Shown: positions 1 through 7,663, counted from the first letter of the stretch. The stretch is 15,466 nt of DNA from an uncultured Bacilli bacterium (GCA_947522695.1 CANNTX010000031.1:1-15466); one strand, 5' to 3'. Numbers and translations are program-made. The notes: a model not told the origin generated them from the letters alone.

Positions 1-36
1 ACTACTACAACAACTACGACTACTACAACAACTAAA
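1..36 (+). repeat. Thr-codon microsatellite (two 18-nt units)
   Basis: The 15-mer actactacaacaact occurs at 1-15 and again at 19-33, so the poly-Thr linker is encoded by a short tandem repeat. Such repeats can change unit number by slippage and alter linker length. The array may continue upstream of the window. Confidence 0.75.
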
Positions 37-753
37 CCTATTGTTTATTCATTTGCTAATGATTCATGGTCAACTATTGCTAATAATGTAACAAATGGAT
101 TGGGTTATAAATATAAAGTAGGCGATACAAAAAAAGTAAGTATAGGAGGAACAAATTATACAGTAAGAGTGGCAAATAACACAAGACCAGATGAATGTAA
201 TAATGCAGACTTTTCAGAGACGGCTTGTGGATTTGTAGTTGAATTTGTTGATATTGTCTCAAAAATAAAACTAAATAGTTCCGATACCAATATAGGTGGA
301 TGGCCGGCAATGTCTTTGAGAACATATGCAAATGGAGATTTCTATAATAAATTACCAAGTGACTTACAAAATGTAATAGTAAATACAAACGTTGTTTCTT
401 CACATGGTACTAAAGATAAATCCAATTTCACATCAAACGATAAGATATATTTATTAAGCACTGCTGAAATATGGAAAGAAGGAACAAATAAAAATGTTTC
501 TAAATATAATACAGCATATACAAATACCAGACAATTGGATTACTATTATCGTAATAATGTTATAGAAGATAATAATAATTCATATGCCATTAAAAAATTC
601 GATAATACAAATACATTCTGGTGGCTACGAGATGCTTATAATTATGGTAATGCAAATGCATTTTATGTAGTTTCAACAACTGGTTCATGGAATATAGAAC
701 CACCAAGTAGTGTTACCTTCGTAGGCTTTTCACCAGCCTTTCGCATCGGATAA
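1..753 (+). CDS. DUF6273-type surface protein, C-terminal part (5' end outside window)
   Basis: The reading frame is open from base 1, so this is the 3' end of a longer gene; the first start-like codon inside it (TTG at 100) lies within the domain and is not a credible start. The visible 250 residues begin with 11 consecutive Thr, a linker typical of cell-surface proteins, then a domain of about 210 residues. Landmarks in order are GGTNYTVRVANN, a Cys pair in ECNNADFSETACGF, GGWPA, RTYANGDFYNKLP, FTSNDKIYLLS, NTRQLDYY, WWLR and a terminal GFSPAFRIG directly before the stop. The WWLR and C-terminal PAFRI signatures are those I associate with DUF6273, a domain of unknown function in Firmicutes surface proteins. 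More than half of the domain is identical by eye to that of the protein at 1909-3363. Surface location is inferred from the linker and the paralogue; no biochemical role is known. It probably shares a transcript with the next gene, 24 bp away. Confidence 0.8.
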   Translation, partial: TTTTTTTTTTTKPIVYSFANDSWSTIANNVTNGLGYKYKVGDTKKVSIGGTNYTVRVANNTRPDECNNADFSETACGFVVEFVDIVSKIKLNSSDTNIGGWPAMSLRTYANGDFYNKLPSDLQNVIVNTNVVSSHGTKDKSNFTSNDKIYLLSTAEIWKEGTNKNVSKYNTAYTNTRQLDYYYRNNVIEDNNNSYAIKKFDNTNTFWWLRDAYNYGNANAFYVVSTTGSWNIEPPSSVTFVGFSPAFRIG

Positions 754-777
754 TATAAAATAGAAAGAGTGATTTAA

Positions 778-1188
778 ATGAATATAGAAAATGCAAATCA
801 AATAGTTAGAAATATCTTAATAGGACACCCTATATCTGAAGAAGAACAAAATGTCCTTAATAAATACATTAATTATTTAATAAGTAAAATGAGTGATAAC
901 ACTATTAGTTATGATGAACAAGCTTTATTAGATGTATATACCAATTATCTAAGAAATAACTTAATTGATATGGATATAGTTAATAACTATGATGAAGTTA
1001 TAAATCAAAAAAATAATTTAAATTATGGTGAAGAAAATATTGCCCATAAAGAAGGTCATCATAAAGTATTAATTATGGAAAAAAAGAACGGTGTTAATAA
1101 TAATGGTATTATCTTAACATCAGTTATTCTTGAAGTATCATTATTACTTGGATTAACTATCGCTATATTAATTCTTGCTTTAAGTTAA
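778..1188 (+). CDS. Small predicted tail-anchored membrane protein, unknown
   Basis: I do not recognise this 136-residue protein. It has no N-terminal signal. Residues 1-100 are charged and hydrophilic, and residues about 110-134 form one long hydrophobic segment ending two residues before the C-terminus, which suggests a C-tail-anchored protein with its bulk in the cytoplasm. The N-terminal half holds an internal duplication: residues 17-37 (HPISEEEQNVLNKYINYLISK) and 41-61 (NTISYDEQALLDVYTNYLRNN) align without gaps around IS-x-x-E/D-Q-x-x-L-x-x-Y-x-N-Y-L, with a 24-residue period. The ATG follows a GAAAGAG SD at 763-769. It lies 24 bp after the DUF6273 gene and 38 bp before frr with no terminator on either side, so it is probably co-transcribed with both. 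Confidence 0.75.
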   Translation: MNIENANQIVRNILIGHPISEEEQNVLNKYINYLISKMSDNTISYDEQALLDVYTNYLRNNLIDMDIVNNYDEVINQKNNLNYGEENIAHKEGHHKVLIMEKKNGVNNNGIILTSVILEVSLLLGLTIAILILALS

Positions 1189-1226
1189 ATTATTAGATAT
1201 ATTATTATTAGAAAGAGAGAAAATTT

Positions 1227-1766
1227 ATGGATATATTAGAAGAAACAGAACTTAGAATGTTAAAAGCAGTTGAAAATATGGAAAGCAGATTCAATAATGT
1301 TAGAGCAGGACGTGCTAATCCATCAATGGTAAGTGGTATAATGGTAGATTATTATGGTGCTCCAACTCCTATTCAAAGTTTAGCCAATATAACTGTTCCT
1401 GAAGCAAGACAATTATTTATTAAACCTTTTGATAGATCTTGTATCAAAGATATTGAAAGAGCTATTAACGAAGCTAATTTAGGTATTACTCCAACAAATA
1501 ATGGAGAAATGGTTATAATGACCATACCAGAATTAACTGAGGAAAAAAGAAAAGATTATGTTAAACAAGTTAAAGCTATAGCTGAGGACGGCAAAGTAGC
1601 CTTAAGAAATGCTCGAGAAGATGCTCGTAATAATGTTAAAAAACAAGAATTACCTGAAGATGAAGAAAATACTTATTATGAAGAAATTCAAGATTTAATT
1701 AATAAATATAATAAAATAATAGATGAGAAAGCAAAAGCAAAAGAAGAAGAATTAATGAGAGTATAG
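1227..1766 (+). CDS. frr: Ribosome recycling factor
   Basis: This cytoplasmic factor splits the post-termination ribosome together with EF-G. The product is 179 residues, close to the usual ~185, and collinear with the family. It has the N-terminal helix with NVRAGRANPSMV, the small beta domain with VDYYGAPTPIQSLANITVPEARQL, then IKPFDRS and NLGITPTNNG, and a C-terminal three-helix region rich in Lys and Glu. The ATG is preceded by a GAAAGAGAG purine run. frr usually sits beside pyrH or tsf; here it lies between a small membrane protein and two DUF6273 surface proteins, an unusual neighbourhood for an essential translation gene. It is followed by a strong terminator at 1876-1908. Identity is secure. 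Confidence 0.97.
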   Translation: MDILEETELRMLKAVENMESRFNNVRAGRANPSMVSGIMVDYYGAPTPIQSLANITVPEARQLFIKPFDRSCIKDIERAINEANLGITPTNNGEMVIMTIPELTEEKRKDYVKQVKAIAEDGKVALRNAREDARNNVKKQELPEDEENTYYEEIQDLINKYNKIIDEKAKAKEEELMRV

Positions 1767-1780
1767 ATTTAAAACAATTT

Positions 1781-1854
1781 CGTCAAGCGAACATTCGTAA
1801 AAAAATTAAAGATAAAATTTTGTGCAAAGAAAAAATACGAATGTTCGCTTGACG
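1781..1854. repeat. Perfect 19-bp inverted repeat
   Basis: The left arm cgtcaagcgaacattcgta (1781-1799) is the exact reverse complement of 1836-1854, separated by 36 bp of A-rich sequence. The right arm ends exactly with the TTGACG -35 hexamer of the promoter for the gene at 1909. There is no U-run after the stem, so it does not look like a terminator. It could be an operator for a dimeric regulator, a small mobile palindrome, or an RNA stem at the 3' end of the frr transcript. Confidence 0.85.
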
Positions 1855-1878
1855 TGGAGGGAAAAACAGAGATATAAT
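1849..1878 (+). promoter_or_regulatory. SigA-type promoter for the DUF6273 gene at 1909
   Basis: TTGACG (1849-1854), an 18-bp spacer and a perfect TATAAT (1873-1878) form a strong housekeeping promoter. Initiation is predicted near 1885, which falls inside the left arm of the terminator hairpin at 1876-1903. The resulting leader would be only about 24 nt. Confidence 0.8.
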
Positions 1879-1908
1879 TTCACCATAAGGATATGGTGAA
1901 ATTTTTTT
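1876..1908 (+). terminator. frr terminator overlapping the next gene's SD
   Basis: A 12-bp perfect stem (1876-1887 with 1892-1903, AGGA loop) runs into seven T residues (1902-1908), a textbook intrinsic terminator for transcripts coming from frr. The right arm contains GGTGA (1895-1899), the only plausible SD for the ATG at 1909, which begins directly after the T-run. A read-through transcript would fold and hide this SD. A transcript from the promoter at 1849-1878 would start inside the hairpin and leave it free. Confidence 0.85.
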
Positions 1909-3363
1909 ATGAAGTTGGTTAATTTAATTAAAAGTAATAAAAAAGCAAAATTTTTAGTCGTGTTTACAATTATAATTTTATTTATATTTATAATTGGTTA
2001 TTCACTTGCTTATTTTCAAAAGGATAACTCTAAACCTGTTTTTAATATAAAAGTAAAAGATTTATCTTTTAATATGGCAATAAATGGTGGAGAATCCAAC
2101 GATCGTATTTTACATTTGAAATCAGGTGAAACTGAATTATATAATGTTTCAATAATAAACTTAAATAAATCTCAAATTAAATATGAACTTATATATGATG
2201 TATGTGGTGATTCTAATTGTTTAAATATTTTAGATAGCCTACCAGATACTGTTAAGTTAGAATATTTAAACGATAATGATAACACAGATAATTTAAATGG
2301 TATTTTAGAAAAAGATAATGATAAAAAAGTAATTAACGTACTAACAAGAAATGGTTCTAATAGTGATTATTATATAAGGTTAAATTTAAATGCTGGATAT
2401 GGTTGGAATGATTTAAGTTTAAAAAATCAAATACATGAGTATAATAGTTCTGTTGATATAATCGCTTATGTAGATGGTGTTAAGGTAGATAATTATCCAA
2501 GTTCATGTGACTATGAAGTAAGTGCTAAAGCTTATCGAAATAATGTAGAAATTAATGTGGACAATTTATCGATAACATGTGATAAAAACACTAAAATATG
2601 GAATACATCATATAGTGGATATATAGATAAATTAGTAATTAATTTTAAATATGTTGAAGTAAAAGCCACCACATTTGCAGCCGATTCATGGGAAACAATT
2701 GCTAAAATAATTCAAAAGGGAAAAAGTAGTTCTTATCCTGTAGGTTCTCTAAAAGAAGTAAATATTGGTGGAACAAATTATACTGTAAGAGTTGCAAATA
2801 ATACAACTCCTGCTGAGTGTTATAATTCTAATTTTTCTGAGACAGCCTGTGGATTTGTTGTTGAATTTGTCGGTATAATAGAAAAAAGAATAATGGCAGG
2901 TGATAGTGTTGGTGGCTGGCCCGCAAGTACAATGCGTACCTATGCTAATGGAGATTTTTACAATAAGTTACCTTCAGAACTAAAAAGTTATATTATAGAT
3001 ACTAAAGTAATATCTTCATATAGTTCTCAAAATTCAGGTGTATTTACATCAAATGATAAAATATATTTGCTAAGTGGACATGAGGTATATACTGACGGAA
3101 ATGTTGTTAATAATAAAATATCTAAAGAAGATAATGCTTATAATAATACTAGACAACTAGATTATTATGCATCAAAAGGAGTAACAACAGATAGTTATTC
3201 AGCGGCAATCAAAGCTTATAATGGAACTAATTCATTATGGTGGCTTAGAACCGCAAGTACAAGTGGATATAATTATTATGTTCGTATTACTGACACAGGA
3301 GCTTGGTATTTTCAAGGTGCATGGCTTGAATATGGTTTTTCACCGGCATTTCGTATTGGATAA
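1909..3363 (+). CDS. Membrane-anchored DUF6273-type surface protein
   Basis: The product has 484 residues. A Lys-rich N-terminus precedes a hydrophobic segment at about 15-31 followed by YSLAYF, a signal-anchor or signal peptide; the LAYF junction loosely recalls exported TasA/CalY-type proteins, which is only suggestive. Residues about 40-260 form a beta-rich region I do not recognise, with paired Cys (VCGDSNC and SCDYE/ITCDK). From about residue 270 to the end lies the DUF6273-type domain: GGTNYTVRVANN, ECYNSNFSETACGF, GGWPA, RTYANGDFYNKLP, FTSNDKIYLLS, NTRQLDYY, WWLRTAS and terminal GFSPAFRIG. It is a paralogue of the protein ending at 753. The ATG at 1909 is chosen because it precedes the membrane segment and lies 9 nt after GGTGA. 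It has its own promoter and terminator. Function unknown; an extracellular role is inferred. Confidence 0.85.
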   Translation: MKLVNLIKSNKKAKFLVVFTIIILFIFIIGYSLAYFQKDNSKPVFNIKVKDLSFNMAINGGESNDRILHLKSGETELYNVSIINLNKSQIKYELIYDVCGDSNCLNILDSLPDTVKLEYLNDNDNTDNLNGILEKDNDKKVINVLTRNGSNSDYYIRLNLNAGYGWNDLSLKNQIHEYNSSVDIIAYVDGVKVDNYPSSCDYEVSAKAYRNNVEINVDNLSITCDKNTKIWNTSYSGYIDKLVINFKYVEVKATTFAADSWETIAKIIQKGKSSSYPVGSLKEVNIGGTNYTVRVANNTTPAECYNSNFSETACGFVVEFVGIIEKRIMAGDSVGGWPASTMRTYANGDFYNKLPSELKSYIIDTKVISSYSSQNSGVFTSNDKIYLLSGHEVYTDGNVVNNKISKEDNAYNNTRQLDYYASKGVTTDSYSAAIKAYNGTNSLWWLRTASTSGYNYYVRITDTGAWYFQGAWLEYGFSPAFRIG

Positions 3364-3370
3364 TAAACAT

Positions 3371-3416
3371 AAAGAAAACAAATTTAAGAAAACTGAAATT
3401 GTTTTCTTTTTATTTT
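3371..3416 (+). terminator. Intrinsic terminator after DUF6273 gene
   Basis: aaagaaaacaa (3371-3381) pairs perfectly with ttgttttcttt (3399-3409) and is followed by a T-rich run. It ends the surface-protein transcript just before mutS; its 3' side overlaps the mutS promoter region. Confidence 0.8.
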
Positions 3417-3435
3417 CTTTAAAATATTCTATAAT
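3407..3435 (+). promoter_or_regulatory. Probable mutS promoter
   Basis: A perfect TATAAT at 3430-3435 lies in the right place; the -35 region (around 3407-3412, T-rich) is poor. The predicted start near 3442 falls at the SD itself (AGGTG, 3442-3446), giving a leader of about 11 nt to the ATG at 3453. Confidence 0.55.
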
Positions 3436-3452
3436 ACATCTAGGTGTTTGAT

Positions 3453-5993
3453 ATGAAGAGAAAAGAAGTAAATTATGAAGAATTAAGTCCTATGATGAAA
3501 CAATATATGGATATAAAAAAAGATTATGAAGATACTTTACTTTTTTATCGTATAGGTGATTTTTATGAATTATTTTTTGAAGACGCAGAAATAGGAGCAC
3601 ATGAACTTGAACTTACTTTAACTGGTAAAAATGCTGGGTTAGAAGAAAGAGTTCCAATGTGTGGTGTTCCACATCATGCCGTTAAACCTTACTTAGAAAA
3701 AGCCGTTAATAAAGGATTTAAAGTAGCAATTTGTGAACAAATGGAAGATCCTAAAAAAACTAAAGGTATGGTTAAAAGAGAAGTAATAAATGTAGTTTCT
3801 AAAGGTACTTTAGTGGATTTAGATTTCTTAGATTCTTTTGATTTTAATTATTTAGCAAGTATATTAGATTTAAATTACGCTTATTTACTTACATACGCCG
3901 ATATTTCTACAGGAGATATTTATGCTGAATTTTTAGACTATAATGAAGATGCTTTAGTTAATAAAATTCTTACTTTAAATATTAAAGAATTAATATTAAA
4001 AAAAGATTTTAATGAAAAAATAGTTAATTTATTTAAAAATAGTTATAGTGTTAATATTAATTATAGTGATGAATTATATGATAAAGAATTAAAAATATTA
4101 GATAATATCAGTGATGAAAGAGTAACTATTGGAGTTAAACATTTATTTTATTATTTAATTGTTAAAGAACTTAAAGATGTATCTTTATTTGAAACTGTTA
4201 AAATCATTAATAATAGTAATTATTTAAATTTAAATATCCATACAATTAGAAATTTAGAATTATTTGAAACCCTAAGATTAAAAGAAAGAGAGTATTCTTT
4301 AATATGGTTTTTAGATAAATGTAAAACCAGTATGGGATCGCGTACTTTAAAGTTATGGGTATCTAATCCTCTTAGAAATGAAGAAGAAATTAATAAACGT
4401 TTAGATATTATTACTAAATTAAATGAAGAATTCATTTTAAGAAGTGACTTGCTTAAATGTTTATATGAAGTTTATGATTTAGAAAGATTATGTGGTAAGT
4501 TAACTTGTGGTTCTTTTAACGCTAGAGATGCATTACAAATAAGAAATAGTTTAAAGGTATTACCAGAAGTAAAAGATATCTTAACTAAGATGAATATTGA
4601 TATTAAAATTAATACTCATGAAGAATTATATAATTTACTTGATAAGGCTATATATGAAGAACCACCTATAACAATTAAAGAAGGTTATTTAATTAAAGAT
4701 GGATACAATAATGAATTAGATGAACTTAAGAAAATAAGAAGTGGTGGTAAAGAATTTTTAAGTACTTTAGAACAAGAAGAAAGAGCAAGAACTGGTATTC
4801 AAAATTTAAAAGTTGGATATAATAAAGTTTTTGGTTACTACATTGAAATAAGTAAAGGACAAGCATCTCGTGTTAAGGAAGAATTTGGTTGGGAAAGAAA
4901 GCAAACTTTGACTACTGGCGAAAGATTTATAAGTCCAGTATTAAAAGAAAAAGAAGCCATGATCTTAAATGCTGAAGAAAGAATTATTGAACTTGAATAT
5001 GATTTATTCAATGAGATAAAAGAAATAATTAAGAAAGATATTATTTCTTTAAAAGAAACAGCTAATAAGATTGGTATAATTGATGCTTTATGTTCTTTAT
5101 CTATAGTGTCAGAAAAGGAAAAGTTAATTAGACCAATATTTAATCATGATAAATTAGTTGATATCAAAAATGGTTTTCATCCAGTAATCAATATTGTTAC
5201 TAATGGAAAGTATGTTAAAAATGATATTTATATGGATAAAAATATAAACACACTTTTAATAACTGGGCCTAATATGAGTGGTAAATCTACTTATATGAGA
5301 CAGCTTGCTATCATAATTATTATGGCTCAAATAGGATCTTTTGTACCTGCTGATTATGCTAATTTATGTATTTTTGATGCTATATTTACCAGAATAGGCG
5401 CTAGTGATGATTTAGTTAGTGGAGAATCAACCTTTATGGTTGAAATGAAAGAAAGTAGAAGTGCAATTAAAAATGCAACTAGTGAATCATTAATTTTATT
5501 TGATGAATTAGGAAGAGGTACTGCTACTTATGATGGTATGAGTTTAGCTGGAGCTATTTTAAAATATGTTACTAAAAATATTAAATGTAAAACTCTTTTT
5601 AGTACCCATTATCATGAATTAACTAGTTTAACTGATGAATATCCTACTATTAAAAATGTTCATGTTAGTGCCACTTTAGATAATAATAAGCTTGTATTCT
5701 TACATAAAATTGAAGATGGAGCAATTGATAAAAGTTATGGTATCCATGTTGCTGATTTAGCAGGACTTCCTAAAGACATTATTAATGATGCCAATAAGAT
5801 GCTTAAAGAATATGAAACAAATAGTAAAGATAGTGGTAGTAAACAAATCTCATTTGATTTTAATGAACCAGTAAAAGAACCAAACATCTTAAAAGAAGAA
5901 ATAGATAAAATTGATCCGTTAAATACAACTCCTATGGATGCTTTAAGAATATTATTTGACTTAAAAAACAAGTCTAAAGATATAAGAGAATAA
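3453..5993 (+). CDS. mutS: DNA mismatch repair protein MutS
   Basis: This cytoplasmic ATPase recognises base mismatches and small loops after replication and recruits MutL. The product is 846 residues from ATG 3453, normal for MutS1. The N-terminal mismatch-binding motif FYRIGDFYELF has the Phe-x-Glu pair at F37/E39. The connector, lever and clamp regions follow. The ATPase has Walker A TGPNMSGKST (604-613), the ABC-like signature region around ASDDLVSGESTF, Walker B LILFDELGRG (D684, E685) and STHYHEL (717-723). The C-terminal PMDALRILFDL helix matches the dimerisation helix-turn-helix. I prefer ATG 3453 over GTG 3444 because AGGTG at 3442-3446 is well spaced from it and would be part of the coding region otherwise. 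The gene stands alone, with a terminator on each side; mutL lies 2.6 kb downstream instead of adjacent. Confidence 0.97.
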   Translation: MKRKEVNYEELSPMMKQYMDIKKDYEDTLLFYRIGDFYELFFEDAEIGAHELELTLTGKNAGLEERVPMCGVPHHAVKPYLEKAVNKGFKVAICEQMEDPKKTKGMVKREVINVVSKGTLVDLDFLDSFDFNYLASILDLNYAYLLTYADISTGDIYAEFLDYNEDALVNKILTLNIKELILKKDFNEKIVNLFKNSYSVNINYSDELYDKELKILDNISDERVTIGVKHLFYYLIVKELKDVSLFETVKIINNSNYLNLNIHTIRNLELFETLRLKEREYSLIWFLDKCKTSMGSRTLKLWVSNPLRNEEEINKRLDIITKLNEEFILRSDLLKCLYEVYDLERLCGKLTCGSFNARDALQIRNSLKVLPEVKDILTKMNIDIKINTHEELYNLLDKAIYEEPPITIKEGYLIKDGYNNELDELKKIRSGGKEFLSTLEQEERARTGIQNLKVGYNKVFGYYIEISKGQASRVKEEFGWERKQTLTTGERFISPVLKEKEAMILNAEERIIELEYDLFNEIKEIIKKDIISLKETANKIGIIDALCSLSIVSEKEKLIRPIFNHDKLVDIKNGFHPVINIVTNGKYVKNDIYMDKNINTLLITGPNMSGKSTYMRQLAIIIIMAQIGSFVPADYANLCIFDAIFTRIGASDDLVSGESTFMVEMKESRSAIKNATSESLILFDELGRGTATYDGMSLAGAILKYVTKNIKCKTLFSTHYHELTSLTDEYPTIKNVHVSATLDNNKLVFLHKIEDGAIDKSYGIHVADLAGLPKDIINDANKMLKEYETNSKDSGSKQISFDFNEPVKEPNILKEEIDKIDPLNTTPMDALRILFDLKNKSKDIRE

Positions 5994-6008
5994 TTATAAT
6001 AAGTTATT

Positions 6009-6056
6009 AAATTGTTGAATATTTAAAATTTTGAAAATTCAACAATTTTTTATTTT
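6009..6056 (+). terminator. mutS terminator
   Basis: aaattgttgaat (6009-6020) pairs perfectly over 12 bp with 6037-6048 and is followed by a T-rich tail, an intrinsic terminator that closes the mutS transcript. The rest of the gap up to the next start (6057-6188) is AT-rich; I see no clear -35/-10 pair in it, only an SD (GAAAGGA, 6174-6180) for the next gene. Confidence 0.85.
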
Positions 6057-6188
6057 AACTTGAATTGATAAGATAATTAAGTTTCTTTAAAAAAACTTAC
6101 ATTAAAAAACAAGTAAAATGAAAAATTTTTGGCTATTTATATATATAGAGGGTAGTAAAAAAATACCATCTTAGAAAGGAACAATAAA

Positions 6189-7046
6189 ATGCTTAAATAT
6201 CCAATAGTTATTTCTGATAATATTATACCTTTGATATATGATCGAGCATTTAAGTCATTTGCAAATTTGTATAGTAAAGAATTAGTAGATTTTATAATTA
6301 ATTTATGTAAATTAAATATGGAATGTAATAATTATAATTTAATTAATAATGAAATAACTACATTTTATAAAGATGATAAATTGATGGTTACTGATTTAGT
6401 ATATAAATTAAATGATAATACATTTTTAAACATTGAACTAAATACTTCAAAAAGTAAATATTTAATGTATAAGAATTTATTATATATTTATAAAATAATA
6501 TTAAGTAATCAATATATAGGTGAAAAATATAAAGAAATAACAGTAATACAAGTTAACTTTGATTTATATTCATTTAAAGATATGGATAAAGTAAAAAATG
6601 TAATAAAAGTAATGAATAAAGATAATTTAAAAGAATATCTAAATACATTCACGATTTTTCACTTTGAACTTGATAAAGCTTGGAATAATGAATATAATGT
6701 AAGTGAAGAGGGAATAAGATTTTTAAGAATGCTAAGTAGTGAAAGTAAAATTTTAAATAAGTATTTAGCCGGAAATAACTTATTCTTAAAAAAGGTGGCT
6801 GATTTTATGGAAGAATATTCAAATAATAGCAATAATTTATTATATTATGATAAAAAGGAATTAGATGATTATATAAGAGAATCAGAACTTAACGATTCAT
6901 ATAATAATGGAATATCACAAGGCAAGAAAGAAAATTCTATTGAAACAGCTATAAAAATGCTTGATGATGGAATATCATTAGATACAATATCAAAGTATTC
7001 AGGATTATCAAAAGAAGAAATATTAAAGTTAAAAAATAATAACTAG
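6189..7046 (+). CDS. Rpn/PD-(D/E)XK nuclease-family 'transposase' protein
   Basis: This 285-residue protein matches the layout of the PDDEXK_2 / Rpn family, recombination-promoting DNA nucleases annotated as transposases but usually not in insertion sequences. Near the N-terminus DRAFKSFA matches the family's D-x-x-FK motif. The nuclease core is VTDLVYKLNDNTFLNIELN, giving D69 and E83-x-N85; the family usually has E-x-Q, so Asn replaces Gln here. The C-terminus has the family's G-x-x-x-GKKE segment and a short helix-turn-helix-like tail (MLDDGISLDTISKYSGLSKEEILKL, about residues 255-280). SD GAAAGGA lies 8 nt from the ATG. There are no terminal inverted repeats, so it is a solitary gene, not an IS. 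It separates mutS from yqeG-yqeH-mutL. Whether the Asn variant still cuts DNA is unknown. Confidence 0.8.
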   Translation: MLKYPIVISDNIIPLIYDRAFKSFANLYSKELVDFIINLCKLNMECNNYNLINNEITTFYKDDKLMVTDLVYKLNDNTFLNIELNTSKSKYLMYKNLLYIYKIILSNQYIGEKYKEITVIQVNFDLYSFKDMDKVKNVIKVMNKDNLKEYLNTFTIFHFELDKAWNNEYNVSEEGIRFLRMLSSESKILNKYLAGNNLFLKKVADFMEEYSNNSNNLLYYDKKELDDYIRESELNDSYNNGISQGKKENSIETAIKMLDDGISLDTISKYSGLSKEEILKLKNNN

Positions 7047-7083
7047 TATTTCTTTTTTTCTTTATTTTAAATAATTTAAATTC

Positions 7084-7112
7084 TTTTCTTTATTAAACAA
7101 ATTTGATACAAT
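7084..7112 (+). promoter_or_regulatory. Tentative extended -10 promoter for the yqeG operon
   Basis: TGATACAAT at 7104-7112 fits an extended -10 (TG-n-TACAAT). The -35 zone near 7084-7089 is only T-rich. It would give a leader of about 20 nt to the yqeG ATG at 7139, which has a GAGGG SD at 7129-7133. No terminator hairpin is visible after the preceding gene, so read-through is also possible. Confidence 0.4.
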
Positions 7113-7138
7113 TTTGATATAAGAAATCGAGGGATAAA

Positions 7139-7663
7139 ATGTTAGATAAATTCGTACCAGATATGTATTTAAAAAGTGTTTATGATATAGATTATGCTAA
7201 ATTAAAAAAGAAAGGAATTAAATGTATAATATTTGATTTAGATAATACTCTAGCACCATTAAATATGAATAAACCATCTAAAAAATTAAAAGACTTAATA
7301 GAAGATATAAAAGAATTAAATTTAAGAATTTTAATTGTTTCTAATTCAACTAAAAAAAGAGTTGAACCCTTTAAAGAAATACTTAATGTAGATTCAGCCT
7401 ATTTTGCTAGTAAACCTTTATCAAAAAAGTATATTAAAATTATGAAATTATATAAATTAAAACCTACACAAATAGCATGTGTAGGAGATCAATTATTAAC
7501 TGATATTTATGGCGCAAATAGAATGGAATTTTTAAGTATATTAGTTAATCCAATTGGTAATATAGACTATGTATTAACTAAATTTAATAGATTTATCGAG
7601 CCATTTATTTATAATAAGTTAGAGAAAAAAGAATTATTAAAAAAAGGAGAATATTATGAGTAG
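7139..7663 (+). CDS. yqeG: YqeG-family HAD phosphatase
   Basis: The 174-residue product is a haloacid dehalogenase-superfamily phosphatase (subfamily IIIA) of the YqeG type, related to phosphatidylglycerolphosphatase-like enzymes. HAD motif I is FDLDNT (D33, D35, T37), motif II is SNS (68-70), motif III Lys is KP (92-93), and motif IV is VGDQLLTDIYGAN (D117, D122). All catalytic positions are present and the length is usual for the family. The ATG follows GAGGG at 5 nt. Its last 8 bp overlap yqeH, the same gene order as in Bacillus subtilis, so the pair is translationally linked. The physiological substrate is not established from sequence. Confidence 0.92.
   Translation: MLDKFVPDMYLKSVYDIDYAKLKKKGIKCIIFDLDNTLAPLNMNKPSKKLKDLIEDIKELNLRILIVSNSTKKRVEPFKEILNVDSAYFASKPLSKKYIKIMKLYKLKPTQIACVGDQLLTDIYGANRMEFLSILVNPIGNIDYVLTKFNRFIEPFIYNKLEKKELLKKGEYYE

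Noticed and set aside
80..403. 107-codon - strand frame in the first gene
   Set aside because: It is antisense to a well-supported coding region, and its Leu/Tyr/His-rich product is what the reverse complement of AT-rich coding sequence gives.
1784..1799. LexA/SOS box in the inverted-repeat arms or near 12506-12516
   Set aside because: The Firmicutes LexA site needs CGAAC-N4-GTTCG. Here only half-sites are present; the arms have CGAA-CA-TTCG spacing and the 12506 site lacks the second half.
1781..1854. Invertible (phase-variable) promoter flanked by the 19-bp inverted repeat
   Set aside because: The -35 lies within the arm and the -10 outside, so inverting the 36-bp spacer would leave the promoter unchanged.
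3221..3451. 76-codon frame overlapping the end of the DUF6273 gene
   Set aside because: It lies in another frame of a well-supported gene and then runs through its terminator; no SD or recognisable product.
6079..6098. Short hairpin aagttt...aaactt before the Rpn-type gene
   Set aside because: Six AT-rich base pairs with no U-run or nearby promoter; expected by chance at this base composition. The ggta/tacc pair at 6151-6166 was rejected likewise.
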